Shown: positions 1-6,098 of the stretch, one piece after another
Position numbering within the stretch: the first letter of the stretch is position 1
Layout: the number at the start of each line of letters is the position of its first letter
Origin: an uncultured Fimbriimonadales bacterium
GTDB lineage: Bacteria > Armatimonadota > Fimbriimonadia > Fimbriimonadales > GBS-DC
Assembly (NCBI GenBank): GCA_937934465.1
Contig: CALGZO010000135.1
Location: 1 to 7,399, forward strand
Length of the DNA: 7,399 bases
Direction of reading: 5' to 3'
Position numbers and translations under genes: made by a program
Notes under the pieces: model-generated
Seen by the model: only the letters and a program-made list of their open reading frames with translations
Databases searched by the model: none
Told to the model about the DNA's origin: nothing

Positions 1-203
1 CTGCGGCGACTCATGAAAACATCTCGTGCGTGTTTGCGTTTCAATCCCTCACAGGTAGGCTACAAACGGGACTACGATTCAGCGGAACCTGCAAAGGGAA
101 TCCGCAGTTTCAATCCCTCACAGGTAGGCTACAAACCCCAGTGTCGCCAGCGTGATCATGTCTGTTGAACACAGTTTCAATCCCTCACAGGTAGGCTACA
201 AAC
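1..203 (-). CRISPR. CRISPR array, leader-proximal end (3 repeats, continues off the left edge)
   Basis: Three identical 30-nt repeats lie at 38-67, 107-136 and 174-203; each starts GTTTCAATCCC and ends GGCTACAAAC on the plus strand. Spacers are 68-106 (39 nt) and 137-173 (37 nt). The 37 nt at 1-37 are the size of one spacer, so the array very likely continues leftward. Read on the minus strand the repeat ends in ATTGAAAC, the 8-nt handle that Cas6 enzymes leave on crRNAs in many type I-A/I-B/III systems. The repeat has little internal dyad, as in that group. This, the intact last repeat at 174-203 and a minus-strand promoter at 289-318 suggest leftward transcription, with 137-173 the most recently acquired spacer. 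There are no cas genes in the window, so the subtype cannot be set. Orientation is inference; the array itself is certain. Confidence 0.97.
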
Positions 204-282
204 CAAGACGCCTTCGCGCCAGAGGCGTCTTTTTGAACTCAAAAATGCGCCAGTTGTCAAGGTAAGTTGCCGTTGCGTTGAC
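204..282 (-). promoter_or_regulatory. Probable CRISPR leader (transcribed part)
   Basis: This roughly 80-nt stretch lies between the last repeat and the predicted start point of the minus-strand promoter. It is AT-richer than the genes to the right and holds no plausible coding frame. It contains a 9-bp GC-rich hairpin next to the repeat, a 14-bp palindrome at 231-244 (TTTTGA-AC-TCAAAA), and part of a 7-bp inverted repeat around the start point. Leader identity depends on the array orientation inferred from the ATTGAAAC handle. Its outer boundary is not visible in the sequence. Confidence 0.6.
205..234 (+). terminator. Hairpin with T tract abutting the CRISPR array
   Basis: A 9-bp perfect stem, AAGACGCCT (205-213) with AGGCGTCTT (223-231), has a 9-nt loop and runs directly into a T run (230-234). 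It has the form of an intrinsic terminator for plus-strand transcription and would stop any rightward transcript leaving the array. On the minus strand the stem is followed by TTGGTTTG, a poor U tract, so it should not efficiently block leftward crRNA precursor synthesis. It starts one base after the last repeat. An alternative role as a structural element of the leader or integration site cannot be excluded. Confidence 0.55.
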
Positions 283-288
283 GGCAAT

Positions 289-318
289 ACTATACCCTAT
301 CGTTGTCGGTGAAGTCAA
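289..318 (-). promoter_or_regulatory. Sigma-70-like promoter reading into the CRISPR array
   Basis: On the minus strand a -35 box TTGACT (318-313) and a -10 box TATAGT (294-289) are 18 bp apart. Both match consensus at 5 of 6 positions. The expected start point is near 281-283, giving about 78 nt of leader RNA before the first repeat. No leftward gene lies between it and the array, so the array is its natural target. A perfect -35 match on the same strand (TTGACA, 260-255) has only a weak -10 partner and is a less likely alternative. Prediction from sequence only. Confidence 0.6.
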
Positions 319-561
319 GGGGTGTCGTCGATCGGCGGCGGATTTGAACTCAAGTGGGTGGAAGTCGGCGATCGACGCATTTTGGTTTTTTGGCATACAG
401 GATGTGGTGTGTGCGCAGCCGTGCAAAGCCCAACGGGTAGTATCTCGTCGTTTCAAGTGTCGTCGAACGAACGGTTAGTTAATGCTCTGCGGGGAAACGG
501 GCGGTCGGGAGCCTCTTATGCCCACTCCGTGAAGCGGTTCACAATTCAGCCCCCAAATCCC
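319..561. other. Intergenic stretch between two divergent promoters, no supported gene
   Basis: This stretch separates the leftward CRISPR promoter from the rightward act promoter. Open frames cross it, but none has a convincing start with a ribosome binding site or similarity along its length. It contains a perfect 9-bp inverted repeat (326-334 with 369-377, 34-nt loop), a second copy of TTTGAACTCAA (343-353), a T-rich run (379-391) and a plus-strand frame with a short thioredoxin-like CGVC motif (403-414). The remainder shows nothing I can name. Confidence 0.5.
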
Positions 562-591
562 TTGACAATCGGCTTTGATATGAGGTATCAT
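562..591 (+). promoter_or_regulatory. Sigma-70-like promoter of the act operon
   Basis: The -35 box TTGACA (562-567) is perfect and the -10 box TATCAT (586-591) matches at 5 of 6; they are 18 bp apart. The start point should lie near 598, about 210 nt upstream of the actA start codon. It is the best rightward promoter upstream of the act genes and no other gene intervenes. A palindrome covers the -10 box, so the promoter is probably regulated. Confidence 0.65.
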
Positions 592-594
592 ATC
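577..594. promoter_or_regulatory. Operator-like palindrome over the act -10 box
   Basis: GATATGA (577-583) and TCATATC (588-594) form a perfect 7-bp inverted repeat with a 4-bp centre (GGTA), 18 bp in all. The right arm overlaps the -10 box, the position expected for a repressor that blocks RNA polymerase. Size and symmetry suit a dimeric winged-helix or HTH regulator. No regulator gene is in the window, so the protein is unknown. Confidence 0.45.
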
Positions 595-597
595 CCC

Positions 598-811
598 AGC
601 GGAGGTTTTGCGCAGGCGACACGGGCGATAACGCCCGCTCCTCTACGCAAGCCCTCCCCGAAGCGATTGGCTATGGAAAAACTACTTAGCATGGCTAAGC
701 TCGTGCATTTTATCACAAGCGCGATTCGGCAGGAGCCTGTGTGCCTTTGCCGAATACAACCGTTGCGTCTGCCTGCATCCGCAGGGGACGCCCAGAGAAG
801 AGGTGACCATT
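598..811 (+). promoter_or_regulatory. Long structured 5' untranslated leader of the act operon
   Basis: About 210 nt lie between the predicted start point and actA. I see four hairpins. The first is a composite stem: GGAGG (601-605)/CCTCC (653-657), TTGCG (608-612)/CGCAA (646-650) and CGGGCG (622-627)/CGCCCG (632-637) with an ATAA loop. The second is CTTAGC (685-690)/GCTAAG (694-699). The third is ATTCGGCA/TGCCGAAT (about 724-731 and 749-756). The fourth is GCGTC (765-769)/GACGC (787-791) enclosing CCTGC/GCAGG (772-776, 781-785), just upstream of the Shine-Dalgarno. None is followed by a T tract, so translational control or RNA stability is likelier than attenuation. I do not recognise a known riboswitch class. 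Confidence 0.45.
799..805 (+). promoter_or_regulatory. actA ribosome binding site, decides the start codon
   Basis: A purine-rich Shine-Dalgarno, AGAGGTG, ends 6 nt before ATG 812. A GTG at 803 in the same frame would extend the protein by three residues, but it is part of the Shine-Dalgarno itself and has no other site at a workable distance. ATG 812 is therefore the preferred start. Confidence 0.8.
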
Positions 812-1537
812 ATGGCACAGGTCTTTCGGCGTCATCATAACACATTAGCGCGTGTGTTTGTTGTTGGTGGGCTGCTGGCGATTGTTGGGCTGGCGGTGGG
901 CGGTTCGGCAATCACGCGCTCGCCGTGGTGGACGAAGGTCGGCGAGCCGCCCGACCAACCCGTGCCCTTTAGCCACAAGCACCACTACGAGGAGCTCGGC
1001 ATCGACTGTCGCTACTGCCACTGGTCGGTGACCCAGTCGGCGCACGCGGGCGTGCCCTCCAGCGAGGTGTGCATGACATGCCACTCGCAAATCTGGACGA
1101 ACAGCCCGCTCCTGCAACCCGTGCGCGACAGCTACAACAACGAGACCCCCCTCGTGTGGAACAAGGTGAACAACCTGCCAGAGTTTGTTTACTTTGACCA
1201 CAGCGCCCATGTGAACAAGGGCATCAGCTGCGCCTCGTGCCACGGCGGCATCGAAAAGATGCACCTGACGCATAAGTCGCAATACTTCTCAATGCAGTGG
1301 TGCTTGGACTGCCACCGCAACCCAGAGAAGCACATCCGCCCGAAAGAGGAAGTATTTAACATGTATTACAAGCCGCCGCGCACGCAGAAGGAGATGCAGG
1401 CGATGCTGGACAAGTACGGCATTCCGTACGACCCCAACAATATCCCGCGCGACCAGTTGGAGCTGGGCAAGCTGCTGGTGAAGCACTACAACATCCACAA
1501 GGAGCAGTTGAGCGACTGTTCGATTTGCCACCGTTGA
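812..1537 (+). CDS. actA: ACIII pentahaem cytochrome c subunit ActA
   Basis: ActA is the multihaem electron-transfer subunit of alternative complex III, anchored in the cytoplasmic membrane and facing the periplasm. The 241-residue product has five CXXCH haem c sites: CRYCH (66-70), CMTCH (87-91), CASCH (140-144), CLDCH (164-168) and CSICH (236-240), the last one residue from the C-terminus. Extra histidines such as SHKHH (54-58) and FDHSAH (128-133) are candidate distal haem ligands. A hydrophobic segment at about 13-35 is a signal anchor. The haem count matches the pentahaem ActA known from Rhodothermus marinus. Start ATG 812 follows a good Shine-Dalgarno. The stop is 9 nt before actB, whose ribosome site overlaps the actA end, so the genes are cotranscribed. 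Members of the wider cytochrome c7 family are the only alternative, and context removes doubt. Confidence 0.96.
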   Translation: MAQVFRRHHNTLARVFVVGGLLAIVGLAVGGSAITRSPWWTKVGEPPDQPVPFSHKHHYEELGIDCRYCHWSVTQSAHAGVPSSEVCMTCHSQIWTNSPLLQPVRDSYNNETPLVWNKVNNLPEFVYFDHSAHVNKGISCASCHGGIEKMHLTHKSQYFSMQWCLDCHRNPEKHIRPKEEVFNMYYKPPRTQKEMQAMLDKYGIPYDPNNIPRDQLELGKLLVKHYNIHKEQLSDCSICHR

Positions 1538-1546
1538 GGAGGAGCG

Positions 1547-4500
1547 ATGGAAGAGACCCGCAAAGAGACTCAAGGCGCAGGCGAGCAGTTTTGGCGCAGT
1601 TTGAGCGAGTTGGAGGGCGACCCTGAGTTTGAGGCGTTGCTGAAGCAGGAGTTCCCGCGTCAGGCGGCGCCGCTGGGCGACTTTGTGAGCCGTCGGCAGT
1701 TTCTCAAGCTTATGGGCGCGTCGATGGCGCTGGCGGGGCTGTCGGCGTGTGGCTACAAGCCGCAGGGACCCATCATCTCGCGCCCGAAAACGCCGACCGA
1801 CCGCACGGTAGGGGTGTCGAACTACTATGCGACGGCGGTGCTGACCAACGGCTACGCGATTGGCGTGCTGGGGCGCGTGTACGAAGGGCGCCCTGTCAAG
1901 CTCGAGGGCAACCCCGACCATCCCACCAGCCTCGGCGCGACCGACGCCATCACCCAAGCGCAGATTTTAGACCTTTACGACCCCGACCGCTCGCAGGTTG
2001 TGCTGCGTTTCGGACGCCCTGAAACTTGGCGGGCGTTCGACGCCGACATCCAGAACGCTCTTGGGCAGCAGGCGGCGAAGCAGGGCGCAGGGATCCGTAT
2101 CCTCACGGGGCGCGTCGTCTCGCCGTCGCTCGCTGCGCAAATCCGAAAGTTCCTCCAGACCTATCCGCAGGCGAAGTGGTATCAGTACGAGCCTGTGAAC
2201 CGCGACAATGTGTACGAGGGGGCGCGTATCGCCTTCGGCGAGTGGCTCAACCCCATCTACCGCCTGCGCAACGCGAAGGTGATTGTCGCGCTCGATAGCG
2301 ACTTCCTCTACAGTGAACCCGGCTCGGTGCGCTACGCGCGCGAGTTCGCCGACGGCAGGCGCGTGCGCGCGGGGCAGACCGACATGAACCGCCTCTATGT
2401 CGCCGAGCCGATGTTCACCGTAACGGGCATGACGGCGGACGAACACCTGCCCATCCGCTCCAGCAAAATCGCACGCCTGCTCTACGAGATTGCCAAGCTC
2501 ATCGACGCGCCCGTGCAGGCAACTGTTGAAGGCGAGCTTACCGAAACCGAGCAGAAGTGGGCGCAGGTCGCCGCGGGCGACTTGGTCGCCCACAGGGGCG
2601 AGAGCCTCGTTATCGTGGGCGAAGCGCAACCGCCTGCCGTCCACGCGATGGCGCACGCCATCAACGCGCACCTGCAGAACATCGGGCGCACAGTCGTGTT
2701 CACCGCGCCCCCCGAAGAGAAGCCCACCCTGCACATGCAAGAGATTAAGCAGCTCGCCGACGACCTGAAGAACAACGCCGTCGAGGTGCTTATTATGCTG
2801 GGGGGCGTGAACCCCGCCTACAACGCGCCCGCCGACCTGAACTTCAAGGAACTCATCCCGAAAGTACCGCTCAGCGTGCATCACGGGATGTATGTGGACG
2901 AGACGGCGGCGCTGTGCGTGTGGCATCTGCCCGAAAGCCACCCGTTCGAGGCGTGGGGCGACGCCCGCGCGTTCGACGGCACGGTCACCATCCAGCAACC
3001 GCTCATCTACCCGCTGTACCCCAACACGCGCACGGCGTTGGAGCTGATGGCGCAACTCAACGGCGCACCCGCCGAGACCTTCAAACTGGTGCAAGACCAC
3101 TGGAAAACCGCCAAGCTTGCCCCCGAGGCGCAGTTCGACGCTGTGTGGCGCAAGGGCGTGCATGACGGCGTGCTGCCGCGCACGGCGAAGCCCGTCAAGC
3201 AGGTCGCGCTGCAGCAGACGCCGCTGGTGGTGCAGTCCCCGATTTACGAACTCGCCCCCGTGCAGGCGGGCGTCAAGACCTACGAGGTGCGCTTCGCGCC
3301 CGACCCGACCGTCTACGACGGACGCTTCGCCAACAACGCATGGCTACAAGAGCTGCCCAAGCCCGTCACGCGCGTGTGCTGGGACAACCTCGCGTATATG
3401 AGCCTCAAGACCTTCGAAGAGCTGGGGCTACGGCGCAAGGGCACTTGGGCGTTCTTTGAGGACGCCTCGTTCGTCAAGGGCGACGCGCCGATTGTGACGC
3501 TCAGCGTGAACGGGCAGGCGATGCGCGTAGCGGCGTACCCGATTCCTGGACACGCCGACGACTGCATCACGGTGCATCTGGGCTACGGGCGCACCCGCGC
3601 AGGGAGCAAAGGCTCCGGCACGGGCTTCGACGCCTATCTCATTCGCACCAGCGACGCGCCGTGGGTCCGAACAGGCGTGGAGGTCATCCCGCAAGCCGAG
3701 CGCTACCCCGTCGCCCGCACCGAAGAGCATCACCTCATCGACACGCGCAAGAAAGACGCCGCCGAACTCGACAGCACCGACCATCGCCCCGTCATCCTCA
3801 CAGGACTGCTGGAAGAGTTCAAGCAAGACCCCGAACTCAAGAACAAGCCACACCGCAAGGGCTACGAGCTCAAGCACCCCACGATGTACCCTGAGCGGTG
3901 GACTTATGAGAGTTATGAGAACCCCGACAACTACCGCTATGCATGGGCGATGGTCATCGACCCGACGGTATGCACGGGGTGCAGCGCGTGCGTGACGGCG
4001 TGTCAGGCGGAGAACAACATCCCCGTGGTGGGCAAGGAGGAGGTGATGCGCGGGCGCGAGATGCTCTGGCTGCGCATCGACCGCTACTTCAAGGGCAAGG
4101 CGGAGAACCCGCGCGTGTACCAAGTGCCCATCCCCTGCATGCAGTGCGAGAACGCGCCGTGCGAGCTGGTGTGCCCCGTCGCGGCGACAGTGCATGACCA
4201 CGAGGGGCTGAACGCGATGGTCTACAACCGCTGCGTCGGCACGCGCTACTGCTCTAACAACTGCCCCTACAAAGTGCGACGCTTCAACTACTACCGCTAC
4301 AGCTACATGAAGTCGCCTGTGCTGCATCTGTTGCAGAACCCCGATGTGACGGTGCGCGGGCGCGGCGTGATGGAGAAGTGCACCTACTGCGTGCAGCGCA
4401 TCAGCAAGGCGCGGATACTGGCGAAGCGCGAGAACCGCCGCATTCGCGACGGCGAGGTCGTGCCCGCGTGCGCACAAGCCTGTCCCACCCAAGCGATTGT

Positions 4501-4675
4501 GTTCGGCGATAGGAACGATACCGAAGGGCGCGTGGCACAACTGCAGCAGCAACCGCACAACTTCGCCATCTTGGGCGAGCTGAACGCACGCCCACGCACC
4601 ACCTACTTAGCCAAGATAGACAACCCGAACCCAGAACTCAGCGGCGCGGAGGTAAACCATGCAGCAGACCATTAA
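1547..4675 (+). CDS. actB: ACIII molybdopterin-oxidoreductase-like/iron-sulfur subunit ActB
   Basis: ActB carries electrons between the quinol site in ActC and the haems. The 1042-residue length is normal for the fused form. Residues 48-54 (SRRQFLK) and the hydrophobic run after them form a Tat signal, so it is exported folded with its clusters; an LSAC motif at 65-68 also resembles a lipobox. Residues about 75-780 are the large molybdoenzyme-like region, which in characterised ACIII binds no molybdenum cofactor. The C-terminal ferredoxin-like part has four Cys sets: C809, C812, C815, C819; C864, C867, C872, C876; C896, C902, C906 with Thr899 in place of the second Cys; and C945, C948, C975, C979. 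This fits three [4Fe-4S] and one [3Fe-4S] cluster. GAGGAGG lies just upstream of ATG 1547. The last 17 nt overlap actC. Confidence 0.96.
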   Translation: MEETRKETQGAGEQFWRSLSELEGDPEFEALLKQEFPRQAAPLGDFVSRRQFLKLMGASMALAGLSACGYKPQGPIISRPKTPTDRTVGVSNYYATAVLTNGYAIGVLGRVYEGRPVKLEGNPDHPTSLGATDAITQAQILDLYDPDRSQVVLRFGRPETWRAFDADIQNALGQQAAKQGAGIRILTGRVVSPSLAAQIRKFLQTYPQAKWYQYEPVNRDNVYEGARIAFGEWLNPIYRLRNAKVIVALDSDFLYSEPGSVRYAREFADGRRVRAGQTDMNRLYVAEPMFTVTGMTADEHLPIRSSKIARLLYEIAKLIDAPVQATVEGELTETEQKWAQVAAGDLVAHRGESLVIVGEAQPPAVHAMAHAINAHLQNIGRTVVFTAPPEEKPTLHMQEIKQLADDLKNNAVEVLIMLGGVNPAYNAPADLNFKELIPKVPLSVHHGMYVDETAALCVWHLPESHPFEAWGDARAFDGTVTIQQPLIYPLYPNTRTALELMAQLNGAPAETFKLVQDHWKTAKLAPEAQFDAVWRKGVHDGVLPRTAKPVKQVALQQTPLVVQSPIYELAPVQAGVKTYEVRFAPDPTVYDGRFANNAWLQELPKPVTRVCWDNLAYMSLKTFEELGLRRKGTWAFFEDASFVKGDAPIVTLSVNGQAMRVAAYPIPGHADDCITVHLGYGRTRAGSKGSGTGFDAYLIRTSDAPWVRTGVEVIPQAERYPVARTEEHHLIDTRKKDAAELDSTDHRPVILTGLLEEFKQDPELKNKPHRKGYELKHPTMYPERWTYESYENPDNYRYAWAMVIDPTVCTGCSACVTACQAENNIPVVGKEEVMRGREMLWLRIDRYFKGKAENPRVYQVPIPCMQCENAPCELVCPVAATVHDHEGLNAMVYNRCVGTRYCSNNCPYKVRRFNYYRYSYMKSPVLHLLQNPDVTVRGRGVMEKCTYCVQRISKARILAKRENRRIRDGEVVPACAQACPTQAIVFGDRNDTEGRVAQLQQQPHNFAILGELNARPRTTYLAKIDNPNPELSGAEVNHAADH

Positions 4676-6098
4676 AGCAACCGAGATTCGAGAGTTCCCC
4701 CTCTTTGAGGGGCAGCAGACCTACGAGCGCATCACGGACCAGATTACCAGCATTCCGACGGATCGCCACCCGATGGCGTGGACGATTATGTTCGGGCTGG
4801 GGCTTATCGGCGCGTTCGCGCTGCTGATGGCGCTGGTGTATCTGGTGGCGGTGGGCACGGGCATCTGGGGCATCAATCAGCCCGTCGCGTGGGGATTTGC
4901 GATTATCAACTTCGTATGGTGGATTGGTATCGGACACGCGGGCACGCTGATTTCGGCGATATTGCTGCTGCTGCGTCAAGCGTGGCGGATGTCGATCAAC
5001 CGCTTCGCTGAGGCGATGACAATCTTCGCCGTGATGTGCGCGGGCATCTTCCCGCTGTTCCATACAGGGCGACCGTGGGTGGCGTACTGGCTGTTCCCCA
5101 TCCCCAACTGGCTGGCGATGTGGCCCCAGTTCCGCAGCCCGCTGGAGTGGGATGTGTGGGCGGTCTCGACCTACTTCACGGTCTCGCTGCTGTTCTGGTA
5201 CATGGGGCTGATTCCCGACTTGGCGAAGATGCGCGACCGCGCGAAATCGCAGTTGGCGCGCACGCTCAACGGCGTCTTCTCGCTCGGCTGGCGCAACTCG
5301 GCAATCCACTGGATGCGCTGGGAGCAAGCGTATCTGCTGCTGGCAGGGCTGTCCACACCCCTCGTGCTGTCGGTACACTCCATCGTGTCGTTAGACTTCG
5401 CCATCTCCATCGTGCCGGGCTGGCATGTCACCATCTTCCCGCCCTACTTCGTCGCAGGCGCGATTTTCTCAGGCTTCGCGATGGTGCTGACCCTCGTCAT
5501 CCCCTTCCGCATCCTCTACCCGAAGCTGAAAGACTACATCACCATGAACCACATCGACTGGATGGCGAAGGTGATGCTGGCGACCGGCTGGATTGTGTTC
5601 TACGGCTACCTGTGCGAGATGTTCTTCGGCTGGTACAGCGGCAACCAGTTCGAGCAGTTCTTGGTGGTGAACCGCTTCTTCGGACCGTACTGGCCTGCGT
5701 ATTGGGCGCTGATTTTCTGCAACGGCATCGTGCCACAGCTGCTCTGGTCGCCCAAGATTCGCCAGAACCTCTTGGTGCTGTTTATTATCAGCATTATCGT
5801 GAATATCGGCATGTGGTTCGAGCGGTTCGTGATTGTGGTGATGAGCCTGCATCGCGACTTCCTGCCGTCGGCGTGGGGTATGTATGCGCCGACCCTCAGC
5901 GACTGGTGGCTCTATCTGGGCACGATTGGCTTCTTCATCATGATGATGTTCGTGTTTGCGCGATTTATCCCGATGTTGGCGGTGGCGGAGCTGAAGGAGC
6001 TCTGGTACAAGCTCTATCACGGGCATAACGGGCACGGGGGCAGCCACACGCCCGTCGCGCAGCCGACCGCGCCCGCCCCGCAAGGAGGTGGTCAGTAA
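4659..6098 (+). CDS. actC: ACIII NrfD-family quinol-binding membrane subunit ActC
   Basis: ActC is the NrfD/PsrC-like integral membrane subunit where quinol is oxidised. The 479-residue product has about ten hydrophobic helices (roughly 43-66, 78-105, 117-137, 166-186, 222-242, 260-284, 301-324, 345-362, 370-395 and 416-440). Family motifs include WWIGIGHAGTLISA (87-100), LFHTGRPW (133-140) and ARFIPMLAVAELK (434-446). His135 and Asp165 lie in motifs that look conserved and are candidate quinol-site residues; that is inference. The C-terminal tail (about 454-479) is rich in His, Gly, Pro and Ala and probably disordered. The start ATG lies inside the end of actB (17-nt overlap) and follows GGAGGT at 4648-4653, so translation is probably coupled. 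The second NrfD-like subunit, ActF, is the closest paralogue, but position after actB and the motifs favour ActC. Confidence 0.95.
   Translation: MQQTIKATEIREFPLFEGQQTYERITDQITSIPTDRHPMAWTIMFGLGLIGAFALLMALVYLVAVGTGIWGINQPVAWGFAIINFVWWIGIGHAGTLISAILLLLRQAWRMSINRFAEAMTIFAVMCAGIFPLFHTGRPWVAYWLFPIPNWLAMWPQFRSPLEWDVWAVSTYFTVSLLFWYMGLIPDLAKMRDRAKSQLARTLNGVFSLGWRNSAIHWMRWEQAYLLLAGLSTPLVLSVHSIVSLDFAISIVPGWHVTIFPPYFVAGAIFSGFAMVLTLVIPFRILYPKLKDYITMNHIDWMAKVMLATGWIVFYGYLCEMFFGWYSGNQFEQFLVVNRFFGPYWPAYWALIFCNGIVPQLLWSPKIRQNLLVLFIISIIVNIGMWFERFVIVVMSLHRDFLPSAWGMYAPTLSDWWLYLGTIGFFIMMMFVFARFIPMLAVAELKELWYKLYHGHNGHGGSHTPVAQPTAPAPQGGGQ

Noticed and set aside
335..368. A tRNA T-arm-like string on the minus strand (GAGTTCAAATC).
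   Set aside because: The flanking bases do not pair into a T stem, and no acceptor or anticodon stem can be drawn.
196..456. A minus-strand frame of 86 codons across the leader region.
   Set aside because: It runs into the last CRISPR repeat, lies over the predicted promoter and leader hairpins, and has no family features.
322..466. Direct repeat GTGTCGTCGA at 322-331 and 457-466.
   Set aside because: A single 10-mer match in about 600 bp is plausible by chance, and its surroundings do not align.
598..700. Possible c-di-GMP-I (GEMM) riboswitch, because ACGCAAGCC at 645-653 resembles the conserved ACGCAAAGCC and such riboswitches control some cytochrome genes.
   Set aside because: One A is missing, a pyrimidine-rich insert separates it from the hairpin, the tetraloop is ATAA rather than GNRA, and I cannot place the second conserved stem.
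803..811. GTG at 803 as the start of actA.
   Set aside because: It is inside the Shine-Dalgarno of ATG 812 and has no ribosome site of its own.
674..840. A 55-codon plus-strand frame (starting MEKLLSMAKLVHF) in the act leader that overlaps the start of actA.
   Set aside because: It has no good ribosome site, no recognisable family, and its sequence overlaps the paired hairpin arms and the actA start. A leader peptide is possible but unsupported.
1289..1957. Long minus-strand frames opposite actA and actB, and others opposite the rest of the operon.
   Set aside because: They are antisense shadows of strongly supported genes in GC-rich DNA, with Arg/His/Ala-rich low-information products.
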